Assembly (NCBI GenBank): GCA_030267565.1
Contig: BRXU01000003.1
Span: 682,001-746,000 of the forward strand
Source of the DNA: Pleodorina starrii
Lineage: Eukaryota; Chlorophyta; Chlorophyceae; Chlamydomonadales; Volvocaceae
Length of the DNA: 64,000 bases
Direction: 5' to 3'
In this document: positions 44,541 to 55,999 of the stretch, one piece after another
Layout: every line of letters starts with the position of its first letter
Position numbering within the stretch: the stretch's first letter is position 1
The notes under the pieces: generated by a model
The model's database searches: none
What the model saw: the letters and a program-made list of their open reading frames with translations, nothing else
What the model was told of the DNA's origin: nothing
Position numbers and translations under genes: made by a program

Positions 44541-46935
44541 TCACGCCACGCCGGCAACGGCGTCCCCCGCTGCGCCTCCGCCCGACGTGCCTCCTCCCGC
44601 CGCCTCAATCTGGTCCAATCGCAGCGGCTGCAACGTGAAGGGTATGGTCTGCAGCAGCCACCGAGTGGTGATGTTGTAGCGGTCGGTGGAGTTGCGATAG
44701 GGCTCCAGGGGGACGCGGGACACCACGTCCGCCATGTCGGCGGCCTGAGGCAGGCAAGCGGCCAAGGAGCGGTGGTGGTGTGTATGCCGTATACGTAATG
44801 TCACGGGTTGTAAGGCAGACAGTGTCTGGTACCGTGTTCAGTATGTGCACCTGCGAATTGCAGATACTTGCGCGCTTTCGCGGGCCGCCGCCGCGCAAAT
44901 CAAACATCCGCGACGCGACCCGGGTGTTATCACACACACGCAGACACCCCCGGGTGACATCCCGACCCGCCGCCACACCGCCCCTGATCTGATCTGCTTT
45001 GTAGCCCTAATCCGCCCCACTCACCACCACCTCTGCAAACACGGTGAAGGCCCCGCCCCACTCCTTGTGGTCAGCCGTGCCGATGAAAAAGTCTGAGGTG
45101 TCGGCGATGAAGGCGGCCGTACCTCGCCTGGTTTTGGGGGTCGGGCCGGGCCGGGCCGCGTGTATGGTTTTTGGTTGGGTACTTCGTACTTGGGTTGCAG
45201 GTCCATGCCCAGGACTACACCATCCCCCCTTAACGTCCACCGCTCTCCTCGCGACCCCATTGCAGGCCCTCGGGCTCCGAAACCCTTCTGAGGGTCTGGA
45301 GCCCGCTGTAGCATTACAACAACAACAACAACAACATCAACAAAATCAAGAACAACAACAACAACAACACCATTAATACAAGTATACAGCTCACATGACC
45401 GGCAGCTGCTTGGGGTTCTCCATCTTGATCTTGGTGGGCATGCCCGGGAGGCCGCCCTGGAGCAGTGCGTACGGCGGGCCGTTGAAACCGTTAACGCCCC
45501 AGTTCTGCAGACACATGGGCGAGGAGGGCGACTGAGAGGAGAAGGAAAAGATGATATACGGGATGGAACGACTCGGGGGCCAGCGGGGGCGGGTGGGGTT
45601 TGCGATGGGGCTCGAGCACAGGGCCCGCGGCCCGGCCCGGCTGGGCCCTGCCGGGCGCGGGAGCGCTGGGGATCTGGAGCCCTCCTACCGGTACCACACC
45701 CGCCCAGAGCACGCGCTCAGCCCGTAGCCGCGGATCCGCAGACACACGAGTTGCCTGCCGCCGCCGCCAGCATCGACACCATCCCCGGGCAGCAGCAGCA
45801 GCAGCCGCAGCCGCCAGTGCCCGTCCCGCCGCCGCCACTTGTCTCGGCTCATCATTCCACAATCCATCAAACCGAATGCCTCCCTTCGCATCCTGCCCCC
45901 TGTCCCGTGTCCCTGGCCGGCACCCCGCTCCACTAACCGGGGGCACGGGCTCGTGGCGGTAGAGGGAGCAACCGGAACAGGCCCGCAGCGGCCCCGCTGC
46001 CATGGCGGCTAGGGCCTCGCAAGCCGCCGGCGCCCAGTCGCGTCGAAGGCGCAGCCGTATCTGGCGTATCGTTGCGGGACAGATTGCGGGACAGTTTGTT
46101 TGGGTTCTCAGGGGCAGGGTTACGGAGCAGGGGGGGGGGCGCGAACTGGAGCACGAGCGGGAAGGGGCAAGGGAAGGGTGTGAGCGGATTTGGAATGAGA
46201 CCCACAGAGTCGTGCGATCGCACTATGCAGCTGTTATCCAGACCCTGGCAAGAACGTTTAATTGGAGTGGAAGAGGCCCCAGATGGGCCCCCCGAGTAGC
46301 CGTTACAAGCGCGTGGCGGCGCCCGATCGACCCTCCGTCCCGCACACACTCGGAAGCGGTTTGGAAGTTGGCCGTTGGGACAACGCCGTTAAGGACGCCA
46401 GGCGTTTCCACCGCTGCAGAGATCAAAACCGCTCCGGAGCCCCCACCAAGCGCTGCATGGACGCGCAGAACGGACCCACGGGACATACTCAGTCCCAACC
46501 GCTCGTTTCCCGCGGGCGACATTCGCTCTCATTCAGGCGGCTCTTGGTCTTTCGGCGCCGAGTTTCTCCCGGGGCTCTCACTAGCGCATACAGCATGCCA
46601 CGGCGCCGCGGAACCGCTGACCTGGCCGTAAGTTGACACCAGCGCAACAGCGGCCACGGTGGCAGGGTCCAGTTCATCCCGAGACCGGCTGACTGTGTTG
46701 CAGTGAGGAAATGCTGTCGTTAGGAGCAATTTCGGGGGGTCCGGTTGGCTTCAATTGCTGAAGCACAGCCAGCGCGGCGAACTGTCGCGGGCACCACGCC
46801 TGTTCGAAAGAGTCTTCACAATGCCTTGCCTTCGCTGTAGTTAATGAAAGCATCCTGCCTCCCGTTCTCTCCAGCGCAGGACCGCAAGGAAACGAGCCCA
46901 AAAAGAAATATGGCAGCCTGAACAGTTCTGATCAT
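44541..46935 (-). CDS. Secreted cyclophilin-type peptidyl-prolyl isomerase-like protein
   Basis: Six exons: 46830-46935, 46622-46692, 45938-46060, 45395-45531, 45025-45127 and 44541-44744, all in phase, giving 247 residues. The start at 46935 opens a signal peptide (MIRTVQAAIFLFGLVSLRSCAG). The domain reads VSTYGQIRLRLRRDWAP, CSLYRHEPVPP, NGPPYALLQGGLPG, RGTAAFIADTSDFFIGTADHKEWGGAFTVFAEVV and ADMADVVSRVPLEP, matching the order of cyclophilin folds (QGG, the SDFFI and TVFAEV strands). The His that usually precedes TVFG is replaced (GAFTVF), and the catalytic Arg context FHR is LYR, so isomerase activity is doubtful; divergent plant and algal cyclophilin-like proteins share these changes. Intron 1 must use a GC donor (GAAG|GCAAGG) to keep phase, which makes exon 1 less certain than the rest. 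The tail (from about residue 225) is Gly/Ala-rich. The neighbour at 47360 is divergent. Confidence 0.72.
45314..45372 (+). repeat. CAA-rich microsatellite
   Basis: Two runs of ACA/CAA triplets flank a short interruption. It lies in an intron of the cyclophilin-like gene, where on the coding strand it is a TTG/GTT tract. Confidence 0.9.
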
Positions 46936-47359
46936 CTATAAAATGGTGCACTTACGTTACAGGCTAATTAAAATACGATATGTGCTTCCGGTGTGGGCTC
47001 GACAGTCAGTAATACGTCGCGAGCGGTGCAAGTCGCAGTCGATTATATGGAAGGTACAAGGCTTTACGAACAAGAAAGATTACAGATGGCGCACTAAGAA
47101 ATTATTATTTTGCGTTATAAAGCCGCAGAGGATGCCATTGCTGAAGGACGTCAACCGGTGAATAACCCCACATCCAACCTGCCAAGCCGAGCGCTATTGA
47201 TGCACTGGCTTCCACAGTTGACATCATAAACACAGGGGCAAAATAATGAGCAATTCCCCAGCAAGAAAACACTTGTGAAGCGCTAGATTCTGTCTGGTTC
47301 GTGACCGTTGCTCGTGACAACGAGAGCCGCAACGTTCACTCCTTGGTCTACCAACTCTG
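46936..47359. promoter_or_regulatory. Divergent intergenic region
   Basis: The 424 bases lie between the cyclophilin-like gene (minus) and a putative mitochondrial protein gene (plus). It is distinctly AT-richer than the coding regions around it. A TATAAAA at 46937-46943 on the plus strand is present but sits too close to the minus-strand start and too far from the plus-strand gene to be assigned. Confidence 0.4.
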
Positions 47360-48217
47360 ATGGACTGGAGGTTTTGGACAAAACAAACCGAGATGCTGTC
47401 ATTAACGTCGAACCTTCTTGCCGCTCTGGAAACTCCTGAAAGCCGGCGAAATGAGCGAAATATGGATGGCAAAGGCCGACAGCTTCTCGGTTGTAAGGTT
47501 GCTGGACCAAAACCAAGCAGAGTGATGGTGAGTGCACGTGCGCGTGCGCTTGGGCGACTGCGCCAGCTGTATTGTGCGCCAGACAGGGTCAGACGGAATG
47601 AAAGGAGCTGGGTTTGCCAACTTAATACCAGACGCATGCCGATTTGCAGTCCAGGTGCTGCGAAAATTATTATCATATCCCCGCCAAGGCCAGGCCGCGG
47701 CGGTGACAGGCGGGTGCAGCTACTCACAACCACCAGCCCGCCTGTTTGGCTCCCTGGCCGCGCAGGATGATGAATCATTCTTTGCATTACCGGGACTGGT
47801 GGAGCAACAGGGTGTTTCGTCCGTAGATGGTAGCATCGACTCAGCTTCTTCGCAATCGTCTCGGCGATGCCTGCACAGCAGCTCCTGGCCGTGGATTGAG
47901 GGCCGGAATGCAACCCAGTGGTCTGCACATGGCCTTTCGGTGCCATCTGAGACGCCTGAACTGGACTTGGTGAGTGTTTTGCTTGCTGGAGCATTCGAAC
48001 GCCGCAGGGCTTTTTCGCATATTTCTTATCACAGCATTTTGGTTGCTTTCATGTTTTCTGTTTACAATGAACGCTTTTCGATTCCCTGCCTGCGATAACC
48101 CGCCGAGTCCCCCATCTCCGGAACCCCTCCGCCCTCTGCGTGTGTTTGTAGTGCACCTCTTCTCAGACTCACCTGCTCGACAAGGAACGGTCCATAATTC
48201 GTCACCCGTCATCTTGA
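47360..48217 (+). CDS. Uncharacterised small protein with mitochondrial-type leader
   Basis: Three proposed exons: 47360-47527, 47655-47969 and 48167-48217, joined in phase 0 by standard donors (ATG|GTGAGT, TTG|GTGAGT) and acceptors, giving 177 residues. I did not recognise the family. If translation starts at the last codon of exon 1 (ATG at 47525), the product is 122 residues beginning MVLRKLLSYPRQGQAAAVTG, a good mitochondrial presequence (Arg, Ser, Leu, no acidic residues for over 35 positions), with a second basic stretch SSRRCLHSSSW that could precede a cleavage site. In that case 47360-47524 is an in-frame 5' untranslated region. The C-terminus is ELDLTHLLDKERSIIRHPSS. The gene is divergent from the cyclophilin-like gene. 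The model rests on splice sites, phase and leader character only, so it could be wrong in detail. Confidence 0.45.
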
Positions 48218-51200
48218 GCTTGGGCCGTTCAGCTGGGCAGCGCATGTCCATGTGCTAGCAGCTACTTCGCAACGTCGGCAGCCGACGACGCCATGCGCGT
48301 GAACTCTGAGAACCTCGACAGACCTCAACCCGCTGGGAATGCTGCGGCCCGTGTACAACTATTGTACGGCGGAAAACACCATATATCTGGTGGCTTGGAG
48401 GCCTTTTAGGTGTCGGCTCATTCTCTTTCCTGCCATGTACGGCAAACGTGTTGTGGAAATGGGGTGGAACAGGCACCTCCCGAAACCTTAGTATAGTTAA
48501 GTCCGAAGTACAAACCACAACGCGCGCCCGTGCGGGCATGCAGCGGTACGTAAATGCACAGTACGCCGTTTCGCCTCCATCTGGGGATGCGAGATGTGGC
48601 GTGGCGTGGCGTGGGGAGGGGGCACGCGACCAAGAGATGCTGTTGGGCTACCCCCCTCTTGCGTGCTGCCCCCGCCTGTTCCTGTCCTCTGTTTCTGCCG
48701 GCCTTATTCGGTCCTCCCTTCCTTGATACTGATATATTGGGCGACTTAGTCTATTTGCGGCATTTTTGGTCTCCACTCCACTCAACGGTTGTAGCAATCA
48801 TCAATCATGGTGGGCATTACAATCATCAATTTAGGCGTTGGTCGTTCTTTCTCTGAGCGGCGAGGCGAGCGGCGCACCCCACCGCCGCCGCTTGCTCGGT
48901 GTTGGCCACATAGACGCCTGGCGCTTTCCAGTCGGGTGTCCTACCCGGCAGGGGGCCACGGGTCGTGCCGCTTGTCCTCCCCTCGGCCGGGGGATCTGAT
49001 GGCCGCTGCAGGCGGCGCCAAGTCTGCGCTGACGCACCTCCCCTCATTATTTGCGGCGAAGCGGCAGCGATGCGCAGCAATGCATTGATCCTTCTGGTGA
49101 CAGGAAGTTACTTGACTGCCTGGCCGACTGTGTCGCAGTCGATTGATTTCCGCAGTATGTGCTGTTCGGGGGTGCCTTAAACAAAGGCCCCCCTTTGAAA
49201 CGAAACATGAATTTATCTGGTTGCGCTCGAAGCGGGTATGCGTTTCTCTTGGTGTGTGTGTGTTCGTGTGTGTTCGTGTGTTTGGTGTCTGACCGCGCCC
49301 TAATTGCATTGCTTGTCTGGGGCCGCCTGTTGGTTTAGTGCGCCGCCGCACCCGGCGCGCATCCGGTCACGCCGGCCGGTCGGCATTGGCCGGAACCCCA
49401 CAGCCAATTTCGTGTCGGGGCATAATGGCCTCTAGACAAGTGTGTGTGTGCAGGTTTGCGTGCATTGGAGGGCGGGGAGGTAGATGTGAGTGCAGGGGTT
49501 GCCGTGGTGGGATGTGATGTGTTGGTCCGCCTCCTTCGCTGCGTTCTTGTACACTTGGGACAAGCGGCTGAGTGACAGAAATGCGGCAATGGCAGCGAGG
49601 TGGCTGTCGATATCCTATCCTTAGCGGAGAGTGCGCGTTTGAATTTTACGGCACTGTACTGCGGAATACGGCGCTCGCACTCAGCGCACGTTGATGCCAT
49701 CACTGGCGGTTGCAAAAGGATGTCGCACTGCAATCTAGTTATGTGTTCGCAGGGGATCTTCCTTTCTTGGGCAGACACAGCTGCCTTGCGTGAGACGGTT
49801 TGTTGTTGTTGGAAGGTGGGTGGTGGTGCTCTGTGAAACGTACGACGATTTTGGTGCATGGCGCATGTTTTTACGTTTATTTGTACGGCATGATGTGTCG
49901 GTCGTGCGCACGCAAGCGTGCCAGAAGTGGCACCGATGTGCCTCTTGACGTTCTTTCTAATGCTGAGGAGGGATTGACATCCGCTGGCGGGGCCGGCACG
50001 TTGCGGAGCATAGCAACCCTCCGGAGGCAGCAGTTGGGTGCTCCTGCCGTGCGGCTGCTGCCATTGTTATATTCTTGGTGTGCTCAGATACGGCTGGTTG
50101 TGGGAATGTGTACATTGACGGACAGCGTGCAAAAGCTGGGGCAGCCGCCCAGCTTACTTGAGCCTGGCACCGCGGGAGTGGGGGAGGACGGGAAGGTGCG
50201 GACGGAGGAAGGTTGTGAGGGAAGGACGTGGGCTGCTGTTGCTGCACGGTAAGATGCAATGTCTCATGCCAAGTGTTGGTAGACCCTAAGCCGGCGGCGC
50301 AGTCTGTGCTGCGGTTCGCCGGTCGCGGAAACGACGGGCAGATGGTGGTGGTGTCGTACCACCAAGGGATGGGTCCCGTGTGCCTACCGTATGGTGATGG
50401 GGTTTGCCTGTTTGGCGTGCTGATCTGTGCTGATGGGGATTGAGGATGCGTGTGTGCGCGTTTGTTGGCAGCTCTTGCGGGCCCCCCGCTGGTCCAAGCA
50501 TTGTATAAGCGAGCTTTGAATGAATGGAACTGGTTTCGGGCTGTGGAAAACAACCCGATTTGTTTTCGGGCCTAGCCAGGCAGGGAGTTTACGGCAGTTA
50601 CGGCGCTGAAATCGCGCTTGGAGAGGTGGAGTATGTAACGCGTTTGCCCTCTGCTATCTGCAAGCAGCCCTGCAGCCTATTACCACTGAGGCCTGAGATG
50701 AGCAAGGACAGCCATAGAGCGGCTGGGACATGGCGACGCGGCAAATCTCAATACTGGCTGAGGATTCGAAACACGCACCAAGCTGGTCGTATTCTCGCCC
50801 CAAACTATAGCCGCTAGCAGATCGCAGACTACCGAAGCCCGTTACTTCCCTGGTTATTCTGTACTAGGTTGACGGGTGAATCGCTGGGTTCATGCAGGAT
50901 TGCTGAACTTTCGCGCTGGGCTTGTCGGGCGGGGCCTGGCGGGGCAGGGGCCGTGACGCTCGGCGCGGTAGGGTTGCCCGCCTTCGTTATAAGTCGGTGG
51001 AAATGTGGGCATTTTGGGTAATATACTTCAGAGTCGGCCAAGATGGGCAGTTGGGCGTACACAAAGTCCCAGCAAGTCAGCATGCAGCGGAATTTTCGGT
51101 TTCAGCGCCCGTACGGCACCGCCTCCCAATAAAAGCCAACAGCTCGCTGACATTTTCCTTCTTCAGCCGTCAGTGACAGGTCTCTTTTTTCGAGGCGTCT

Positions 51201-51369
51201 GACTCGCGGCAAAAACTTACAAGGTAGATTGCTTTGAAATAGTCGGCGCCGCAATATCTGTCCGCATTATTATGGCTTGAGCCTTTAATTCATTGATTTG
51301 ACGTTGTCGTAATCTAGGCTGTAGGCACACTTGCAGAGTATTGAGAGTTTGACTTTGCCGCTCTTGCAG
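48218..51369. other. Non-coding stretch upstream of first uS10 gene
   Basis: No conserved exon recognised on either strand. Composition is more balanced than elsewhere (near 50-55% GC), with TG-rich stretches at about 49245-49285. The longest plus-strand open frame (49800-50252) shows no motif and has no clear splice partners. The left part may be the 3' untranslated region of the preceding gene, and the last few hundred bases the promoter of uS10. A TTGCAG directly before the uS10 start codon could be the acceptor of a 5' untranslated-region intron. Confidence 0.45.
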
Positions 51370-52595
51370 ATGGCCAGCAAGCCCGGTGTTGAGAAGGCTG
51401 GCGTGGAGGCGGAGGCTCCCCAGGTGCACCGCATCCGCATCACGCTGACCTCGAAGAACGTGAAGAACCTGGAGAAGGGTGAGGACACTTCCATTTACTT
51501 GCTTGGGGCGGCGGCCGGAGGCGAGCGCTTGCATCCCAAATACTGAGGGGCTTCATGCGATCGTTTGTGCGTGCAGTCTGCGCTGACCTGATCAAGGGTG
51601 CCAAGGAGAAGCAGCTGAAGGTGAAGGGCCCGGTCCGCATGCCGACCAAGGTGCTGCGCATTACCACGCGCAAGGCGCCCTCCGGTCAGGGTACCAACAC
51701 CTTCGACCGGTTCGAGATGAGGTGGGTTGTGCTCGCCAACCTTTCATTTAGGTGCTATAGACTGGAAGAGGGGGATTCCAACGCAGTGCCAATACCCCGC
51801 CTGTTACAACAGTGCCTCCCGCTGCACACGCTGCCCCTCTTCAGGATCCACAAGCGCCTCATCGACCTGCACTCCCCCGCTGATGTGGTCAAGCAGATCA
51901 CCTCGATCAGGTACAGCAGCGAAAAGCCGGATAAACTGAGAATAACGTGTGCGGCTGTATCCGGATACGTCTGAACAGCTTCGCACCCGTCGGGGAATCA
52001 CCCGTCACTTAAACGCGTTGGGGGCCCTTTATTTTGGGCGCATCGGGGATCCATCGTGTAGCAATGGTTGTTTGGCACAGTACAGCACGACTCCACTGGC
52101 AATTGCGCGCAGTGTCGTGTATATCACAGAGCCGCGGCATGCAGCGGCAGCACCCTTCTGCCGAACGCATTTACGCACCATGGGGCAATGACGAGGCGAT
52201 ACGAGTTTATCCGCGCTGCTGAAAAGCCGTGATGACGTGTACTCGATGGTTGAATTTCTTGATCTGATGCCCTGGACTGCGCGCGCAGCCACGCGCGCAG
52301 GACATGTATGCACGTTCGCATTCGACCTGACCAATGCGAATGGCAAGAGGACTGCGTAGGGCGGAAGGGATTGGTAGAGATGTGCATGCAGATCAGCCAC
52401 TACGCGAGCAGCTCCCCCCCCCTCCCAAATCACTCCGCGCCTGTCCTTCCATGCGCGATTGCTCCATTGTTTGCGGGTGTCAATTCCTGCGTCATTTTAG
52501 GGTTCTGACATCCTTGCGATTCGCCTGTGCTTCTACCCACCCCCTGCAGCATTGAGCCCGGCGTCGAGGTCGAGGTGACCATCGCCGACATGTAA
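51370..52595 (+). CDS. RPS20: 40S ribosomal protein S20 (uS10), first tandem copy
   Basis: Four exons: 51370-51478, 51577-51721, 51845-51910 and 52550-52595, giving 121 residues, the usual length for eukaryotic uS10. It is a structural protein of the small-subunit head. Blocks: [81 protein letters not shown] and [15 protein letters not shown]. All donors are GT. Exon lengths (109, 145, 66, 46) and phases are the same as in the second copy at 53103, so the two come from a tandem duplication. The residues VCADLIKG and DRFEMR match the general eukaryotic pattern slightly better than those of the second copy. A TGTAA lies 35 bases after the stop. Confidence 0.96.
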
Positions 52596-53102
52596 AGCGG
52601 CGGATGCCCTTGCGGACTCTCCAGTCATCTGTAACGTTTCGGAGAGGAGAATTTTGTCTTGTTCCCTTCCTAATTAGTTGTGGAGGACACCCTTTGCATG
52701 TCGGGTCTTGTTCCTGACCGAAAAGCTGGTTTCGCCGGAGATCAACCGCTTGACTTTGGAACTAGTGGCAGAATAACATGTGACTAGCGGCAGAATAAAA
52801 TGTGACGAAGATACAGACACTTTTAATGTCACCAGCTGCGACCGAACCGCGGGTCGTTGCTTCGAAATCCTGCTGCCGTGGTACAACACCCGGCCGTCTT
52901 TACTAAAAAGACGAGCTGCCATGCCATACAACGGAACTTTGTCTGACAGGGTTCACGTCGTTTACAGGGAGGCCTTGTGCAACACGCGCGCGCGTTAGGG
53001 ACGAAAGGAGCTGGCAGCGCAGTCCGCAAACCTTCATTTAGTCCCGACGACGCCGGCAGCACTGTGCAGCACAGCTCAGTTGTAGATCGTTTATTGAAGA
53101 AA
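52596..53102. promoter_or_regulatory. Spacer between the tandem uS10 genes
   Basis: The 507 bases contain the 3' untranslated region of the first copy, with TGTAA at 52630-52634, and the promoter of the second. A short imperfect direct repeat of ACTAGTGGCAGAATAACATG appears at about 52760 and again at about 52783. No coding similarity. Confidence 0.5.
52630..52634 (+). promoter_or_regulatory. Possible polyadenylation signal TGTAA
   Basis: TGTAA is the established poly(A) signal in Chlamydomonas and relatives. This one lies 35 bases downstream of the first uS10 stop codon. A 5-base match is weak on its own. Confidence 0.35.
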
Positions 53103-54812
53103 ATGGCGGGCAAATATTCTGAGAAGACGGGCGTTGAGGGCGAGGGCGGCGGCCAAATCCACCGCATCCGCATCACGCTCACCTCCAAGGATGTTAAAAA
53201 CCTGGAGAAAGGCAAGTCATTTGATGCGCTTAGGAATGCGGAGTGGCGGGGAGCTGCCAGCCGAGGCTGCGGGTGTCGCGAGCCTCAAACGGCGGCGCTG
53301 GCCGCGCTTCCGGCCGGGCAGAGCGGCGAAGAGGTGAAGCACTGCGCCAAGCGCGCCGGGCGCCGCCACCGCGAGGGGAACTACTGCGAGGGGACCTACT
53401 GAACAAGAATGAAGTATCCTGCGCCTACGTATGCGCCTTACGCTCATGAGCCGCGCGGCCGCGCAACCACGCGGCTATCGCGCTTCCAGTTTTGCGCCTC
53501 CCATCATGTTTTCCTCTTGCTGGATGTTCATCGCTAAATGTGAGGCAGCGGCCGCTGCCGCGTTCGCTCACCCATTCCCACCTCCCTGCCTCGACAGTGA
53601 GCGCCGATCTGATCCGAGGTGCCAAGGAGAAGCAGCTCAAGGTCAAGGGCCCGGTGCGGATGCCCACCAAGGTGCTTCAGATCACGACCCGCAAGGCGCC
53701 CTCCGGCCAGGGCACCAACACCTTCGACAAGATGGAGATGAGGTGAGTGGCTTGCGGATGTGTGGGTCGGTGGGTTGCCAGGCGTGGCCCCTACGCGCCG
53801 CGGCCCTTCGCTGCGGTTCATCTTTCTCGCCGCGCCCTTCGGTCGGCGCCATGTTTGGGCGCGAGCGCGCGGGGTCTGCCGTGGGGTGGAACACGCCAGC
53901 GCTGTGCAGCGAGAGTGAGAGAAGGCAGGCCTGGCCTTACGGGTTACGGCACTTTCCCCCGGGCTAAATGGAAGGAAGGGGCAGCGGGCAGGCGCCCAAT
54001 TAAACCGAAACGCTGCGTCAGCTGGAGGCGTCCGGGGGGGTTAGGAGAGGCGGCACCGACCCATGGGTCATACCGCGCCGGCGCCGCGACGAGCGCCCGC
54101 GTAGCGACACATTGATGTGAGGGATGGATTTGAACCCCGCACTGACCTCAAGGGCGCAGCGCCGCCCCAAGCCGCCAATATCGAGGGGCGCAGTCGCACT
54201 GCTACGCAGTGCTCACGCCCGCACGGTCATGTAGGGTTTCGGACATCGATTGCCACGTTGGCTGACCCGGCGGAGGCCCGCACTATACAGCTGTTCGCTC
54301 ATTGCCTGCCGCCGTGACGCCGCCAGAAATGCCTTCCACGTGTCCCGCTCCGCTCACCTATCCGCACGATTGCCTCAGGATCCACAAGCGCCTCATCGAC
54401 CTGCACTCCCCCGCTGATGTGGTCAAGCAAATCACCTCGATCAGGTACGGAGGGCAGCACATGACTGTTCAACGTACGGTAGTATGGGACCGGCCAGCGT
54501 CGAGAAGATTGGTTAGGCGTCCAGATTACCCGTTACAGATTACCGTATTCAGCGCGTCTTGAGTCCTCAGAATGACGCAGGGAGGCTGACCAACCCAGAT
54601 AGGTGTTTCGGCGGCGCGCCACGCGCGCCGCGGCGTTTATGCGGTTTGCCGGGGCATTGCGCAGTACATGGTGCCCGGCAACGTGCCGGTGTAAGACACA
54701 CACCAATGCACGGCGTGGCGACTTGGTCCCTCTGAAAGCGCCCTTCCGCAATCCACCGCGCCGCAGCATCGAGCCAGGCGTGGAGGTGGAGGTTACGATT
54801 GCCGACGTGTGA
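53103..54812 (+). CDS. RPS20: 40S ribosomal protein S20 (uS10), second tandem copy
   Basis: Four exons: 53103-53211, 53598-53742, 54379-54444 and 54767-54812, 121 residues. Blocks: [81 protein letters not shown] and [15 protein letters not shown]. The N-terminus ([17 protein letters not shown]) differs from copy one. Intron 1 begins with GC (GAAAG|GCAAGT, an ideal GC-donor context) where copy one has GG|GTGAGG-type GT. Introns are longer here and share no evident similarity with those of copy one. Exon 3 differs from copy one at a single base of 66, while exons 1 and 2 differ at many positions. The open reading frame is intact, so it is probably functional. Confidence 0.95.
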
Positions 54813-55999
54813 GAGCGCGGACGTGGACTGGGTCGAGGACAAGAGGCGGCGCCGCCGCCGATGGGAAGGGGCGCTGCAGTCGCCTGCTGCCATCGTCAGG
54901 GCAACGGCGCACGGCGGCGCCCCGTGCCAATCTCTCTTTCCTCCGTGTGATCGAGCCGTGGAGCCGGAGCCGGGAACCTCAAGCCCAGTGCAACGGGCGG
55001 CGCTTGCGGGCAGCGATGTCAGGAGCCAGGGCCTTGCAGACGCGCACTTCTTCCTGCCGAAGAATCCCTGGCTGTGCAGTAGGAAATGGCGCTCTTGATG
55101 TGACGCCGCGCGTGCCTGATGGCGCTCGCGGCATTAGGCGCCAGAGCTGTGGAAGGTAACGAAGACGAGGTGGAATGAGGGCGGGCCAAATCCTGGAACG
55201 AGCAGCAGGGGGCTCAGGACTGCCGTCTGTGCCCTCTGGTCGGGAGCCATGAGCGGCAGAGGCCCGGCCCGGGGGCGTCGAGAGGCGAGGACTCGAGAGG
55301 CGATGGCGCCTGGCTCGACCCGGCAGCTGCCGGAAGGGGGGTACCGTGCCTATGTTGCGGCGTTGTGAGGTTGAGGCCTGCTGCGCATTGTTGTAAGGCC
55401 AGGACTGCAAAGAGGATCGCAACGCACTCCGTGCTGGGCAAGGGACATCTCGTCCGCATGGCCCCCCAAGCCTCCTTAGCGCTCATCACATTACATGGAT
55501 CCTCACAGTCCCTGGGGCACGTCCAACATAACGTGGAAGGCCCCGCCCGCATTACCGTCCGTACATCCCCTCGCAGTCGGCCAAACCCAAATGTGATGGC
55601 GCTTGCAACCCGCATTGCGGCGGCGCTCGCACAGCCAACATCCCACGACAGCCAAGTGTCGCCTCAACCGGAACGTGATTCCCCAACCCATTTGCGCACA
55701 GCACAACCCACCGCACGGCCTGGGCACACCCCGGCCTGGACACCCCGCAATGAGCGGCCAAAAAAGAACCGATACTTGGACTATGCAAACGGTCTCGACG
55801 GGCCCTGATCCAAACAACAGACCATGACGGGGATCCAGGGTGGAGCACCGAATCTTGTGTGCGGTGCACACGTGCACACACACGAAGTGCGCGCCGCTTC
55901 CAGCATCGGAATGCGCAGGCAACGGCCGGTCGGTCGCTTGTTTGGTAAAGACACGGTGCCGGGTGGGTGCACCGTCCCTCCAACAACGCGTCCTCGGAC
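54813..55999. other. Non-coding stretch between second uS10 and FHA-domain gene
   Basis: Two genes converge here, so it should hold both 3' untranslated regions. A TGTAA at about 55393 lies 580 bases after the uS10 stop. No exon was recognised; the open frames in both strands have no motif. Confidence 0.45.

Noticed and set aside
46937..46943. TATAAAA near the cyclophilin-like start
   Set aside because: It abuts the minus-strand start codon and is over 400 bases from the plus-strand gene, so it is not positioned as a TATA box for either.
47224..47994. 256-codon minus-strand open frame opposite the putative mitochondrial protein
   Set aside because: No motif; the plus-strand alternative has better splice sites and a plausible targeting leader.
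54110..54190. Possible tRNA on the minus strand (GGGTTCAAATCC, T-arm-like)
   Set aside because: The flanking bases do not form a proper T stem, and no matching acceptor, D or anticodon arm could be folded.
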